Positions 16,996-26,254 are shown, counted from the first letter of the stretch. The stretch: DNA of 64,000 nucleotides from Lysinibacillus piscis (GCF_026012395.1 NZ_BRZA01000001.1:1116001-1180000); one strand, 5' to 3'. Program-made: numbers and translations. The notes: generated from the sequence alone by a model not told the origin.

Positions 16996-17050
16996 AAAAG
17001 CTTTCTCTTCCCCGGAAACATGTCCGTGGGAACAGAAAGCTTTTCTTTTT
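16996..17050 (+). terminator. long hairpin terminator after pbpG
   Basis: AAAAGCTTTCT pairs with AGAAAGCTTTT at 17034-17044, with an inner TTCCC/GGGAA stem, followed by CTTTTT. The remaining 16889-17256 interval holds no gene I can support. A 68-codon minus-strand frame overlaps this hairpin. Confidence 0.7.
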
Positions 17051-17256
17051 ATGGTCAACGCCGTGGATGAGCAGCATGGGGCATTCGGCTTGGATGGTTT
17101 CAAATGCCGCATAACGCTCATCACACATGCGTAAACCAAGTGTCCTAGCTTACTAAAATGTAAGCTCTGTTTCAAGTGTACTTTTTTTCAAATCGACTTT
17201 CAACCTTATATAGAGAGCGATTATAAAATGTCACAGATTGTTCAATCATTTAGCAT

Positions 17257-17775
17257 TTATTGAACAAATAAACCTTGACGTAATTGCTCTTGACTGCGTG
17301 CCCATAGGTCTGGATTTAATTCTTCTAAAAATGTCGCTAATACTCTTTTCGATGGTGTATCCATATGCTCCACAAGAATATGACGTTTCATGGATTTATC
17401 CATTTTATTTACATGGTCTGCTAAAATTTTATAGCCCCGACGTTTTTCACGATTCACAACCATTTCACAAGCCGTTACGCCTGCATAATAAGGACCATCC
17501 TCCTTATGATCAATCGTCACCCATACTAACCAATAAGGCTTTCCACCTTCTGAATCTGCTGGGTCTGTGGTAAATTTGATGCCACGTTCCACATCACTAC
17601 GTGCATGCATCGCACCAATTTCAACAGATGCCGTACCTTCTTCTATATCAATAATGACTGGCGATACGTTTTCAAGTGACAACGAACCAATACCAAAGCC
17701 TTTATGTCCATCAGTTGGATTATTTTTTATAATGGTAAAGCCCATTTTTTGTTTTGGTTTTTCTTCATTTGTCAT
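17257..17775 (-). CDS. ywhD: YwhD family protein
   Basis: A 172-residue cytoplasmic protein of the YwhD family, which has no established function. In B. subtilis it lies beside pbpG and ywhB, the same neighbours as here. Features seen are the KQKMGFTIIKNNPTDGHKGF start and a charged C-terminal helix ending in DLWARSQEQLRQGLFVQ. It is divergent from the tautomerase gene with 66 bp between starts. A Shine-Dalgarno (GAGGGAATT) lies before the ATG. Confidence 0.88.
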   Translation of the reverse strand: MTNEEKPKQKMGFTIIKNNPTDGHKGFGIGSLSLENVSPVIIDIEEGTASVEIGAMHARSDVERGIKFTTDPADSEGGKPYWLVWVTIDHKEDGPYYAGVTACEMVVNREKRRGYKILADHVNKMDKSMKRHILVEHMDTPSKRVLATFLEELNPDLWARSQEQLRQGLFVQ

Positions 17776-17841
17776 TCTTTAATTCCCTCCATTCTGCTAT
17801 TATTTAAATATACACTAAATTCCCTCAAAGGAGACAAAATT

Positions 17842-18027
17842 ATGCCATACGTAACAGTGAAATTACTAGAAGGTCGTACAGACGAACAAAAGCGTGCTCT
17901 TGTTAAAGAGGTAACAGAGGCTGTTTCTCGTACAGTGGATGCGCCAGCGGAAAATATTGTAGTTTTCATCGAAGATATGCCTAAAAATCACTACGGTGTT
18001 GCAGGTACATTGTTCAGCGATAAATAA
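17842..18027 (+). CDS. ywhB: 4-oxalocrotonate tautomerase family protein
   Basis: A 61-residue tautomerase subunit with the N-terminal catalytic Pro (MPYVTVKLLEGRT) and the basic residue motif TDEQKRALVKEVTEAV, ending GVAGTLFSDK. Such proteins work as hexamers; the physiological substrate in Bacillus is unknown. AAAGGAG is 8 nt before the ATG at 17842. A longer in-frame reading back to 17704 overlaps ywhD on the other strand and has no ribosome-binding site. Confidence 0.93.
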   Translation: MPYVTVKLLEGRTDEQKRALVKEVTEAVSRTVDAPAENIVVFIEDMPKNHYGVAGTLFSDK

Positions 18028-18050
18028 AGCGAAGCTACCAATTAGTTTTT

Positions 18051-18123
18051 TTACAGGCTGTTGATCCCCACTTACACATTTCATTTCCACCCCTATTTTG
18101 AAGTGAGGTCTTACAGCCTGTTA
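18051..18123. repeat. imperfect 23-bp inverted repeat, possible IS/MITE remnant
   Basis: 18051-18073 and the reverse complement of 18101-18123 agree at 17 of 23 positions, with the identical core ACAGGCTGT. The 27-bp centre has no ORF. It lies between the tautomerase stop and its terminator, so it is transcribed. Confidence 0.4.
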
Positions 18124-18141
18124 ATACGGGATAAAAATAAG

Positions 18142-18176
18142 ATGAGCGGAGCCTTTGTTGCTCTGCTCATTTTTTT
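18142..18176 (+). terminator. terminator of ywhB
   Basis: ATGAGCGGAGC pairs with GCTCTGCTCAT (11 bp, one mismatch or wobble), followed by TTTTTTT. Confidence 0.88.
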
Positions 18177-18208
18177 CAATTTTATGCGGCAGGATGTGAT
18201 ACCTCCAT

Positions 18209-18877
18209 ATGAATAAACTTCGGCTACTACTAGTTATCCTTATGCTTGTCATAGGGCTGTTACTACTATTTATTACTCCCATCCAAAATGCGATGGTTAC
18301 ACGTTTAAGTGAGCAACTTAGCGCAAAAGAATATACTACAGAGACAATTGAGCAACATCAAACAACGGAGGCTGATTTTGAATTTGAGGCAGTACAGTCA
18401 TTATCTATTGCCGAAGTTCTTCAAGCACAGATGAAAGTTAACGACATGCCTGTAATTGGTAGTATCGCTATCCCTCATATTGATATGCAATTACCCATTT
18501 TAAAGGGTGTTGGTAATGCGGTACTAGCTGTTGGAGCTGGTACGATGAAGCCTAATCAACAGCTCGGTAAAGGGAACTATGCACTAGCAGGGCATTATTT
18601 TGAAGATAAAAATATTTTATTCAGCCCATTATATCAAGCAAACATTGGTGACATCATTTATGTAACCGATATGGCTGAAATTTATGAATATAAGCTATCA
18701 GAAAAGAAAATTATTGCGGCAACAGATGTCTTCATTATTGATGATATATCCAATAAGACGCTGTTAACCTTAATTACCTGTGCGGAAAATGGTACAAAAC
18801 GGCTCGCTATACAGGCAGATTTTATACAGCATTATCCATTTGATAAAGCTCCAAACATCCTAAAGGGTCATTTTTGA
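18209..18877 (+). CDS. srtA: class A sortase
   Basis: Membrane transpeptidase of 222 residues that links LPXTG proteins to peptidoglycan. It has one N-terminal helix (residues 5-25), an extracytoplasmic linker, the catalytic His in YALAGHYF, Cys in LLTLITCAEN and Arg in GTKRLAIQ. The order and spacing fit class A. The ribosome-binding site is weak: only AGGATGTG is seen, about 12 nt upstream of the ATG. It converges on the gene of an LPQTD surface protein, its likely substrate. Confidence 0.9.
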   Translation: MNKLRLLLVILMLVIGLLLLFITPIQNAMVTRLSEQLSAKEYTTETIEQHQTTEADFEFEAVQSLSIAEVLQAQMKVNDMPVIGSIAIPHIDMQLPILKGVGNAVLAVGAGTMKPNQQLGKGNYALAGHYFEDKNILFSPLYQANIGDIIYVTDMAEIYEYKLSEKKIIAATDVFIIDDISNKTLLTLITCAENGTKRLAIQADFIQHYPFDKAPNILKGHF

Positions 18878-18976
18878 TAAATCTTTCAGCAATTTATCCA
18901 CTTAGTGATGCTGATTGCTTATGCCCTACTTTCATAAAATTCTCCATGAATCTCGAGTTCATTATCGGTAAACACA

Positions 18977-19011
18977 GAAAAAGTGCCTTCGTTAAAGAAT
19001 GGCACTTTTTC
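18977..19011. terminator. bidirectional terminator between srtA and the surface protein
   Basis: GAAAAAGTGCC pairs with GGCACTTTTTC (11 bp). An inner TTC/GAA extends the stem. T runs are present on both strands. Confidence 0.85.
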
Positions 19012-19020
19012 GCATGATAC

Positions 19021-22000
19021 TTATTTTACTTCTGTTTGACGACGACGCATTAATAATACTGCACCCGCTACAAGCAATGCACCTACAAATGTAAGGGCCA
19101 ATTGATTAGCTCCATCTGTTTGTGGGAGTTTACCTTGTGCGCTTAATAATGATTCTAGGCGTTTAACATCTGTCTTCACCTTATTGATATCAATGGAATT
19201 AGCTACAACCGCCTGCTCTTCTTTTGTTAGTTTACTATATTTATTAAGGAAATCTTTATAAGCATCTAACGTATTTTTTGTAGCAGTAGAATCGTTGTAT
19301 GATGGTAGCTTTGTTCCTTGATCAATGACATTTTGTACTGCTGTATTACCATTATTGCCAGGATTCGTTTGTGTATTTGATCCTGATGTTGGATTACTTG
19401 GTTCTACCGGTTGATTTGGATCTGGTGTTGGATTACTTGGATCCACCGGTTGATTCGGATCTGGCTTTGGATTGCTTGGATCTATCGGTTGATTCGGATT
19501 TGGATTAAATGTTGGATACTCTGGCTCAATTGGATAGCCACCACCTGTATATGCTGGCTTAGCAATCCCTTCACAGTTTTGGATCTTCATAGAGTCAATG
19601 AACTTATATCCTTCATATACATAGTAATCCCCTGGTTCAACGATATAAGGAACCATGAATTTACCATCTGCATCTGTTGTACCTGTAACAATTGTTTTCC
19701 CTGCTGTAGTCTTCACAATAAAGGAAACATTCGCACGCGGTTTTCCATTTACATCCTGAATCGTTAATGTAAAGATTGGACATACATTGTCTGGAACTTT
19801 CACAGCTGCTCCACATACACTATCCGTATAGCTAACTGTAATATCGCCTAATAGTACATCAAGCTCATTCACTACAGTATAGTCATGACCTTGTTGTAAT
19901 GCAGCTTTATCTGTAAAGACAATTTGACCATTTGCATCTGTTATACCTGATGTCACAATTGCGCCCGTTGCTTTATCTTTGATTGTCACTTTCACATTTG
20001 CGCCTACAGGTTGTAGATTTCTATCATTTACAGTTAACGTGAATTGTGGACAAGCATTTTGAATCACTACACCTTGACAATTGTCTGTATAGGTTACTTT
20101 GACACTACCAAGTTTATCGCCTTTTGAATTATCTGGATTTGCCTCATAAACGGTTACATCTCCTGGTGATTGCGACTGTGGCAGTGTAATTTTACCATTC
20201 GCATCTGTAGTATAAGGCGTTTCAGTACCTAATTCATCTACTACAATAACTTTTGTCATGGCTTTTGGTGTTGTGCCGTCTGGATTCAATATTGTCATTT
20301 CGAATTGTGTACATGCACGAAGCTTTTCTGCTGTATCTTCACAATTTCCTGTATACGATACATCAAAGTCATCAATTACTTTTCCTGATGAAGTAATAGA
20401 TACTTCATAATTTCCAGGATTAATCGTATAATACGGATTCGTTGGATTCGTTGGGAATTTAATTTCACCATCTTTTCCTACCGTTTTTGTCATTGAATCA
20501 TGTGTAATTGTATTCGTGATTGTTACTTCTGTACCCTCTGGTAAAATACCATCTTCATCTTTTACAGTTAACGTAAATACTGGACATGATGGCGCTGGTT
20601 GAACGTCCGCTTTGCAGTCTGTCGTTACTACAAAATCATTAATCTTTGTAGTGCCTTCATATACTTCATATTCACCTGGTGGAAGATCCGTAATGGTTAC
20701 TTTCCCATCCACATCAGTCGCGCCATTTGGCTGTGGCACTAGGGCACTTGGATTATTTTTATCCTTAATCACTACTGTAACACCTTGACGTGGTTTACCG
20801 TCTGCATCATTAATAACAAGTGTAAATACTTCACATTTCGGTGCTGGTGTTACGATATCCTGACAGTTACCATTTTGATACGTAATGTTTACCTCACCTA
20901 AATACTGTGTACCTTCATATAGCTTGTATTTACCTGCTGGTGTTGTTTTGTCAAACGTGAACTGACCATTACTGTCAGTTGTTTTAGTATCAATCACTAC
21001 ATTACTTGAATTTTTCACTGTTACTGTTACATTTGGACGTGGATTGTTACTACCATCATTTATTGTAACTGTAAATTCCGTACACGCATTGATTGGTTGA
21101 ACTACGCCTTGACATTCGCCTGCCCCAAATTTCACATTAACCTTACCATAATCAATGCCATCACTGTCTTTCACTGTGTACCCACCAGCTTTAACTGTTG
21201 ATGGAATGGCTACTTTCCCACCATTATCAGTAGTAACAGTTGATTTAACCATACCATTACTGTCTATTAACTCAATTTGCTTATTAGCAACAATTGCACC
21301 ATCAATATCTTTGACGGTTAAAGTAAATGCTGGACAAGCGTCGCCTGCAAGCGGTGTAAGATTCACCAAATTTGTAATAACAGTAGAGCCTAATTTTGTA
21401 TCTTTAGCTGCATCAAGCACAAAATCTTGAGGCTGCATTAATTGATACCCTGCTTTTGGACTTACCTCTTCAATTTGGTAATTCCCATAATTAATATTTG
21501 TAAAGGTAAACAGACCATCTGCATCTGATGTTGCTGCTTGTATCAAATACTTATTTGCTCCAATTTTTTTGTACAATTGGAACTGCACGCCTGATAATGG
21601 CTCTTCGACACCTGTTGAAGAGTTAACGCCAACCTTTTTAAATTGTGCATTACCTTTTGTTGTTGAAAATGATGAATCTGAACTACTAAATGCAAAATTA
21701 GTGTTTATATGTGCAGTATCTTTTTGATTGCTTGCATTTGTAACACCAAATGTTAATTTTGCATCATTATTGAAGCCTTGACCTGCTTGACCTAAACCAA
21801 GTGTTTGATATTGCACCTGATAGCCTTCATTTAGATTAGCAAAATGGAGGATAAAGCCACCATCAGCTTTCTTTTCAACAGTGATTCCATAAGTACTTGG
21901 GTCTACATATGCACCTGTACCATTAGTGGAAATACTAGTTGAGGTAACATTGTATTTTCTCACTTTGATTGAACCATCAATTAACATTAAATTAGTAGAT

Positions 22001-24540
22001 GGTGTATCTTCTAATGCCACATTTGTCCCTAACGCTGAATGCGATTGGTTCACATCCAACACCCAAGTAATTGTTGGATTACTTTGCGTTGGTGTACGTT
22101 TTTGAATCAGATTATTCGCTACATGTGATGGCAATGTCACTGGTGTAGCACCTAGCGTATAATTTTTAGAGCCTAATGTTTGGAATGTTGCTGTATTACT
22201 ATAAACATTGCCTGTCGTATAGCCAGCCTCATCATCACCAATCCCAAGAATCTCATCAGAATCCTTTGTATCGTATTCCACTAAATAGGCTTTGTTATTG
22301 ATTGAGCTATCTAATACATTGTTAAATGTTAGTACATAGCTCTTGTTATCTGATGCAACATTTAGTACATAGTTTGAAGCATCGATAGGTGTAGCAGCTT
22401 TTGTACCGCCCGTATCATCACCAGTAGTTAATGTATATTCATAAACCTTTAATGAATCGGCTACGAACTCATGCCCCGTACCAATTGTATCTGTTAAAAT
22501 AGCTCCTTGAATATCCTTTTTGTTAATGTTCACCTTTACTTGCCATGTGAACAATTGATTAAGATAATTAAAGCTTCCTGCTTTGCTACCATTGTTTACC
22601 GTTGTAGTAGCTGGTGTGTAATGGTCTTGTTCTGTTGTTGTATAGGTGCCCCAATTGACAGTTGCTGTATTACCATAACCATTTTCTACCCCACCATCAT
22701 TACTAATAGCAAATGATGTTTTATACGTAATTCTTGCTGTGCTACCTGCTGTTATATTAATACCCGTAATGGTGAAGCCATTTGTAGGGCCATTCACTGT
22801 TGTAACTGGCGCAGCACCTGTTGTTCCAGTGATTGTAATATTATTTTCATCACCTACAAGTGTATGTGTCCCCTCTTTGCTACCAGCAATTTTAAATACA
22901 TCTGTTAACGTTAAATTATTGATTGCTTCATTTGGATTATCTGCTTTAATATCAATTGTCCAAGTGATTTCTTTTGTATCAAAATTCACTAGGTGACCTT
23001 TACTTAGTACACCTTCTGTAATTATATGTGACTTTACATCTGTTTTTGTGCCACTAACTACCGTATTGTTTATCGTTGTAGGAGTTGTTCCTGTATAATA
23101 CCCAAGACCCGTTCCATTGTACTTCGCATCATATGTGATTTTATAAGCTTTATCTATGTTGCTGTTAAATTGAAGCTCAAAACCATCTGCAACTGGATTG
23201 ACCGTGTAATTAGTTACTACTGTACCTGCTCCAGTACTATTACCTGCATCATCTATTGTCATTTCTCGTACTTCAATCGTACTCGTGTCGATTTGATGAA
23301 GACCTGGGAGTGTGTCTGTAACTTTCGCACTCGCCTGTGCAATACTTGCCTGATTGTAATTGTAGCGAACTTCCCATTTTGACGTATAGTTATCAGTGCC
23401 TGTCGCTACTTTCTGTTTCTCTAATGCTTTACCATATGTGATATTCTTAGAAACATTATTTACAGGTTCAGCTGTTCCATTATTAGTGAAGGTTACAGAA
23501 TTATTAAATGTCTTTGTTCCTTCTCTTTGATCCACAGGTAAATTTACTTCTGTATTGTAAACAATTTTATAAGCATGTTTATTTTTATAAACGATGTCAC
23601 TAAAATTACCATCAGTGACAACTTGAGTCCCTGTACTCGCTACACCTGCTAAATCAACTGTATACTCATATACATTGACTGAGCCTGGTACAATAGCATG
23701 TCCACCTGTTGGATTATCGACTAAACTTGGATTATTAAAATCTTTACCTGCTTTATTAATCCAAATTGTCCATTCCATTTGATGATTACCACCAACTACA
23801 GGGGGAATACCCGCAGTAGCTTCTTTTGTTGCTTTTTCATTAGATGTTGGTGGTAAAAATGTGAATTGTGTTTTAGCCTCACCACCACCAACCTTTGGCA
23901 ATGCTAATTCTTGCTCAATATCATTGGCACTTAAGCTAAATTTTGCAGCAAAATCCATTGTCATTTTGGCTGGCGTTGTCGTACTTACATCTGTTACATC
24001 TACATCATTCACTAAGTGAACTCTTACTTTATTCCCTGTAGTATCATAGGCATAAGAAATATTTCCTACCGTTTTGCTACCTTGGAATTTACCATTAAAG
24101 TCAATTAACGAGGCTGGTAAATCGAACTCAAAATAACTGTCTGCACAATACATGTCATCCAGTAATACATCAAATTCGACATGAAAGTTAGCCTCTTTAT
24201 CTTTTGGTAATGGTGTTGTATAAACCCCTTCTGTAACAGGATTTCCATCAATCTTCATCTCAAATGCTGATAGTGCCACATTTGTTAATTCTTGCGGACC
24301 TGTACAAGCTGCTAAAGGACCTACACTCAATGGCATTATTTTCGCAGAATCATCACTGGTTGTTGCTATCTCTTCACTAGTATCGTCACTAGTACCATCG
24401 TCTGTTGGAGCAACACTCTCATTCGTAGTGTCCTCTGGCAATGGTTCAGATAGGTCTTCTGCAAATGCTGATAATGGACTTAGTAAGGTTTGGAATACTA
24501 AGAGCATCGTCAACATCGCAATGTTGATCTTTTTCCTCAT
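19021..24540 (-). CDS. LPQTD-anchored surface protein with isopeptide-type modules and seven Cys-paired Cna-B-like repeats
   Basis: An 1839-residue cell-wall protein. A signal peptide (residues 1-28, ending SAFAED) is followed by an acidic Asp/Thr-rich linker. Collagen-binding-like beta modules follow to about residue 1000, with repeated patterns such as LxxVxxxxxVTDTLPGLH and ITWTIDI. A SpaA/Cna-B domain lies at about 1000-1065 (GVQFQLYKK, GNYQIEEVSPKAGYQL). Seven repeats of about 80 residues span 1069-1656, each opening C-x-x-FTLT and closing near another Cys. A Pro-rich NPNPNQPIDPSNPKPDPNQP region precedes a helical stretch, the sorting signal LPQTD (from residue 1805), a hydrophobic span and RRRQ. 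An adhesin or stalk role is inferred; the ligand is unknown. Confidence 0.9.
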   Translation of the reverse strand: MRKKINIAMLTMLLVFQTLLSPLSAFAEDLSEPLPEDTTNESVAPTDDGTSDDTSEEIATTSDDSAKIMPLSVGPLAACTGPQELTNVALSAFEMKIDGNPVTEGVYTTPLPKDKEANFHVEFDVLLDDMYCADSYFEFDLPASLIDFNGKFQGSKTVGNISYAYDTTGNKVRVHLVNDVDVTDVSTTTPAKMTMDFAAKFSLSANDIEQELALPKVGGGEAKTQFTFLPPTSNEKATKEATAGIPPVVGGNHQMEWTIWINKAGKDFNNPSLVDNPTGGHAIVPGSVNVYEYTVDLAGVASTGTQVVTDGNFSDIVYKNKHAYKIVYNTEVNLPVDQREGTKTFNNSVTFTNNGTAEPVNNVSKNITYGKALEKQKVATGTDNYTSKWEVRYNYNQASIAQASAKVTDTLPGLHQIDTSTIEVREMTIDDAGNSTGAGTVVTNYTVNPVADGFELQFNSNIDKAYKITYDAKYNGTGLGYYTGTTPTTINNTVVSGTKTDVKSHIITEGVLSKGHLVNFDTKEITWTIDIKADNPNEAINNLTLTDVFKIAGSKEGTHTLVGDENNITITGTTGAAPVTTVNGPTNGFTITGINITAGSTARITYKTSFAISNDGGVENGYGNTATVNWGTYTTTEQDHYTPATTTVNNGSKAGSFNYLNQLFTWQVKVNINKKDIQGAILTDTIGTGHEFVADSLKVYEYTLTTGDDTGGTKAATPIDASNYVLNVASDNKSYVLTFNNVLDSSINNKAYLVEYDTKDSDEILGIGDDEAGYTTGNVYSNTATFQTLGSKNYTLGATPVTLPSHVANNLIQKRTPTQSNPTITWVLDVNQSHSALGTNVALEDTPSTNLMLIDGSIKVRKYNVTSTSISTNGTGAYVDPSTYGITVEKKADGGFILHFANLNEGYQVQYQTLGLGQAGQGFNNDAKLTFGVTNASNQKDTAHINTNFAFSSSDSSFSTTKGNAQFKKVGVNSSTGVEEPLSGVQFQLYKKIGANKYLIQAATSDADGLFTFTNINYGNYQIEEVSPKAGYQLMQPQDFVLDAAKDTKLGSTVITNLVNLTPLAGDACPAFTLTVKDIDGAIVANKQIELIDSNGMVKSTVTTDNGGKVAIPSTVKAGGYTVKDSDGIDYGKVNVKFGAGECQGVVQPINACTEFTVTINDGSNNPRPNVTVTVKNSSNVVIDTKTTDSNGQFTFDKTTPAGKYKLYEGTQYLGEVNITYQNGNCQDIVTPAPKCEVFTLVINDADGKPRQGVTVVIKDKNNPSALVPQPNGATDVDGKVTITDLPPGEYEVYEGTTKINDFVVTTDCKADVQPAPSCPVFTLTVKDEDGILPEGTEVTITNTITHDSMTKTVGKDGEIKFPTNPTNPYYTINPGNYEVSITSSGKVIDDFDVSYTGNCEDTAEKLRACTQFEMTILNPDGTTPKAMTKVIVVDELGTETPYTTDANGKITLPQSQSPGDVTVYEANPDNSKGDKLGSVKVTYTDNCQGVVIQNACPQFTLTVNDRNLQPVGANVKVTIKDKATGAIVTSGITDANGQIVFTDKAALQQGHDYTVVNELDVLLGDITVSYTDSVCGAAVKVPDNVCPIFTLTIQDVNGKPRANVSFIVKTTAGKTIVTGTTDADGKFMVPYIVEPGDYYVYEGYKFIDSMKIQNCEGIAKPAYTGGGYPIEPEYPTFNPNPNQPIDPSNPKPDPNQPVDPSNPTPDPNQPVEPSNPTSGSNTQTNPGNNGNTAVQNVIDQGTKLPSYNDSTATKNTLDAYKDFLNKYSKLTKEEQAVVANSIDINKVKTDVKRLESLLSAQGKLPQTDGANQLALTFVGALLVAGAVLLMRRRQTEVK

Positions 24541-24996
24541 GTCTCTCCTCTTTTCTTCAGGTAGAGAGAGCTTTTACTGTTTGCTGACGACTAGTAGTTG
24601 ACATTGAAAGTGAACTACGACAAACAAATTCTTTAGCCCCTCGTTCCTCTTGTTTAATTTAGTCGTCATTATTTGAATACACAGTAAATCTTTGAAGAAG
24701 TACTAGAGACATACGATATTGCCATTTTTCCCGAAAGTGATGTGTATTCATTATTTTGTGCACCGAACCGATAATAACTTGTCTCACCTCCTTCAAATAA
24801 TCGGTCCCCTCACGACTATCTATAATCAATAGAAGCTTTTTATCTCATTATAAAAAAGACATCTAAACAAATTCTTTACAACCTAGTTAGTAGGCAGCTT
24901 CATTAACAAAGGAAGATTTACGAGGTTTTGTTCGCTTTGTGATGATATAGCAATATACAAATGTATAAAAATGCTAATCTATAAGTAATTAAATAT
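24541..24996 (-). other. long leader/intergenic region upstream of the surface protein
   Basis: There is no gene with a clear start in this stretch. On the minus strand the near leader carries GAGGAGAG before the surface-protein ATG. Further up, a hairpin with arms ACCGAT (24800-24805 and 24767-24772) shows AAGGAGGTGAGACAAG in its loop, a perfect Shine-Dalgarno with no ATG, GTG or TTG at a proper distance. I could not match it to a known riboswitch. Confidence 0.4.
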
Positions 24997-25161
24997 TTAT
25001 CTTACATCTTGTTTTGTAGATTCATTAAGTTGACTTTGCTTTCGTACAGCATTTTCGGCTACAGCCGCCACCCTTACTAATGTAAGGAAATATTGTTGAT
25101 TTTCTGTTGTTAGCTGTTTTACAAGTTCTGTTATTTCATCAGTCATAGTTTCATTTATCAT
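24997..25161 (-). CDS. 54-residue hypothetical protein divergent from an Xre regulator
   Basis: CGGAGGTG lies before the ATG at 25161. The protein is MINETMTDEITELVKQL followed by a helix with ENQQYFLTLVRVAAVAENAV, and it ends in a Lys/Gln-rich tail. The segment ENQQYFLTLVR resembles ETQQYLLTMAKEL at the C-terminus of the divergent regulator (25334-25678), so the two may share a dimerisation or partner-binding helix. The first codons of this gene overlap one of the operator-like repeats. The family is not recognised. Longer in-frame starts to 25200 run into the operator array and lack a ribosome-binding site. Confidence 0.65.
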   Translation of the reverse strand: MINETMTDEITELVKQLTTENQQYFLTLVRVAAVAENAVRKQSQLNESTKQDVR

Positions 25162-25301
25162 AAAAACACCTCCGAAAATTTCATTTGTGATTAAAACCAT
25201 ATTATCATAAATGAAATCATTGTCAATAATAAAGTTTCATTTGTGATAATGGAATCTCTGTTTTATTTGTGATAATTGAATGTATATTTTATTTGTGATA
25301 A
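25149..25301. promoter_or_regulatory. operator array between the small gene and the Xre regulator
   Basis: Copies of TTTYATTTGTGATAA lie at 25179-25193, 25235-25249, 25261-25275 and 25287-25301. An inverted copy lies at 25202-25217 and a variant, TTTCATTTATCATAA, at 25149-25163. The last three direct copies are spaced exactly 26 bp apart. The array fills the divergent promoter region, as expected for an autoregulated switch. Confidence 0.7.
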
Positions 25302-25333
25302 ATTATAATTACATAGAAATGAGGTGAACTAAT

Positions 25334-25678
25334 TTGTATAGCCGAATAAAAGAAATACGAAATGCTTTAAATATGAATCAAGCAGAATTTGCACAACATT
25401 TGGGTTTGGGGCAATCTACTCTTGCTATGATTGAAGTGGGGAAGCGTACATTTAGCGACAAACATATTAAAATAATTTGTGCCACTTTTAATATTAATGA
25501 AGCATGGCTACGCACAGGGGAAGGAGAGATGTTTAATTCTTCTCTATATGAAAATGAACTTATTAAAATTTTTGATAGCCTAAATCCCGAAACACAACAA
25601 TATTTACTAACGATGGCAAAAGAATTATTAAATACTCAACAAAAACTACTATCAAGGAAAGAAAATGATAGTTATTAA
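25334..25678 (+). CDS. phage-type Cro/C1 transcriptional regulator
   Basis: A 114-residue protein with an Xre helix-turn-helix in residues 1-65 (IRNALNMNQAEFAQHLGL, then STLAMIEVGKRTFSDKHI) and the phage-repressor motif INEAWLRTGEGEMF. A C-terminal helix follows (PETQQYLLTMAKELLNTQQK). The start is TTG at 25334, supported by GAGGTGA 6 nt upstream; no ATG is available. It is divergent from a 54-residue gene across an array of operator-like repeats and probably represses itself and that gene. The pair looks like a fragment of a phage or conjugative-element switch; no other phage genes are nearby. Confidence 0.85.
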   Translation: MYSRIKEIRNALNMNQAEFAQHLGLGQSTLAMIEVGKRTFSDKHIKIICATFNINEAWLRTGEGEMFNSSLYENELIKIFDSLNPETQQYLLTMAKELLNTQQKLLSRKENDSY

Positions 25679-26254
25679 CATAAAGCAGAACAACCAAAGA
25701 AGCCATGATATACCTAAGTAGCATTTTACAGAGGTCAATCAATAGTTCTATTTACCACACCAAAAGACTTCAGTATGCCATTTAAAGCTATAAAAACAAT
25801 TGGAATAAGGGCTGTCATAAATAGCCCTTTATTCATTAAAGCTAATTGATTTTTTTACTTTAAAACAAAAATTAATAGAATTAAAATTGATATATTTTAC
25901 AATTTAACAAGCTATATGTCCTTATAATTTTTCCTTTATCCATTTTTTAAAAGCAAAATTATGTATATAGTCACACTATTTGTTCACTAATATACTCATC
26001 GGTTAAATTAATATAATTTGAGTAGTTATAAACCTTCAAAAGGAAAAATCCTTTTCAAAGGAAAATAGTCTAATTAATGCATTTTAATATGATATTTTTT
26101 TGATATATTAATAAAATTTCATTATCCCTTTCTATTAATTAGCAATCATAAATATAATGCATCAGATAAGACGCTATTGCTAAAAAAGGAAACCTCCAAA
26201 AATCACCGTAAAAAAAGGATTCCATCTAAACAGAATCCCTTTCACCCTATGTTT
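25679..26254 (+). other. AT-rich intergenic region with a terminator
   Basis: A terminator for the Xre gene lies at 25807-25833 (AAGGGCT paired with AGCCCTT, then TATT). The remaining sequence is strongly AT-rich, without an ORF that has a ribosome-binding site. It may be decayed mobile DNA. Confidence 0.5.
26210..26243 (-). terminator. terminator of ywfO
   Basis: GGATTC pairs with GAATCC (loop of 10), followed by TTTTTTT on the minus strand. Confidence 0.8.

Noticed and set aside
16969..17175. 68-codon minus-strand frame over the pbpG terminator
   Set aside because: No Shine-Dalgarno, and it overlaps a clear hairpin terminator. The Cys/His-rich text looks like a by-product of repeat sequence.
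19411..19767. 118-codon plus-strand frame full of Trp, Ile and Leu
   Set aside because: It is the mirror of the Pro-rich DPNQPxDPSNP linker of the surface protein on the other strand. It has no ribosome-binding site.
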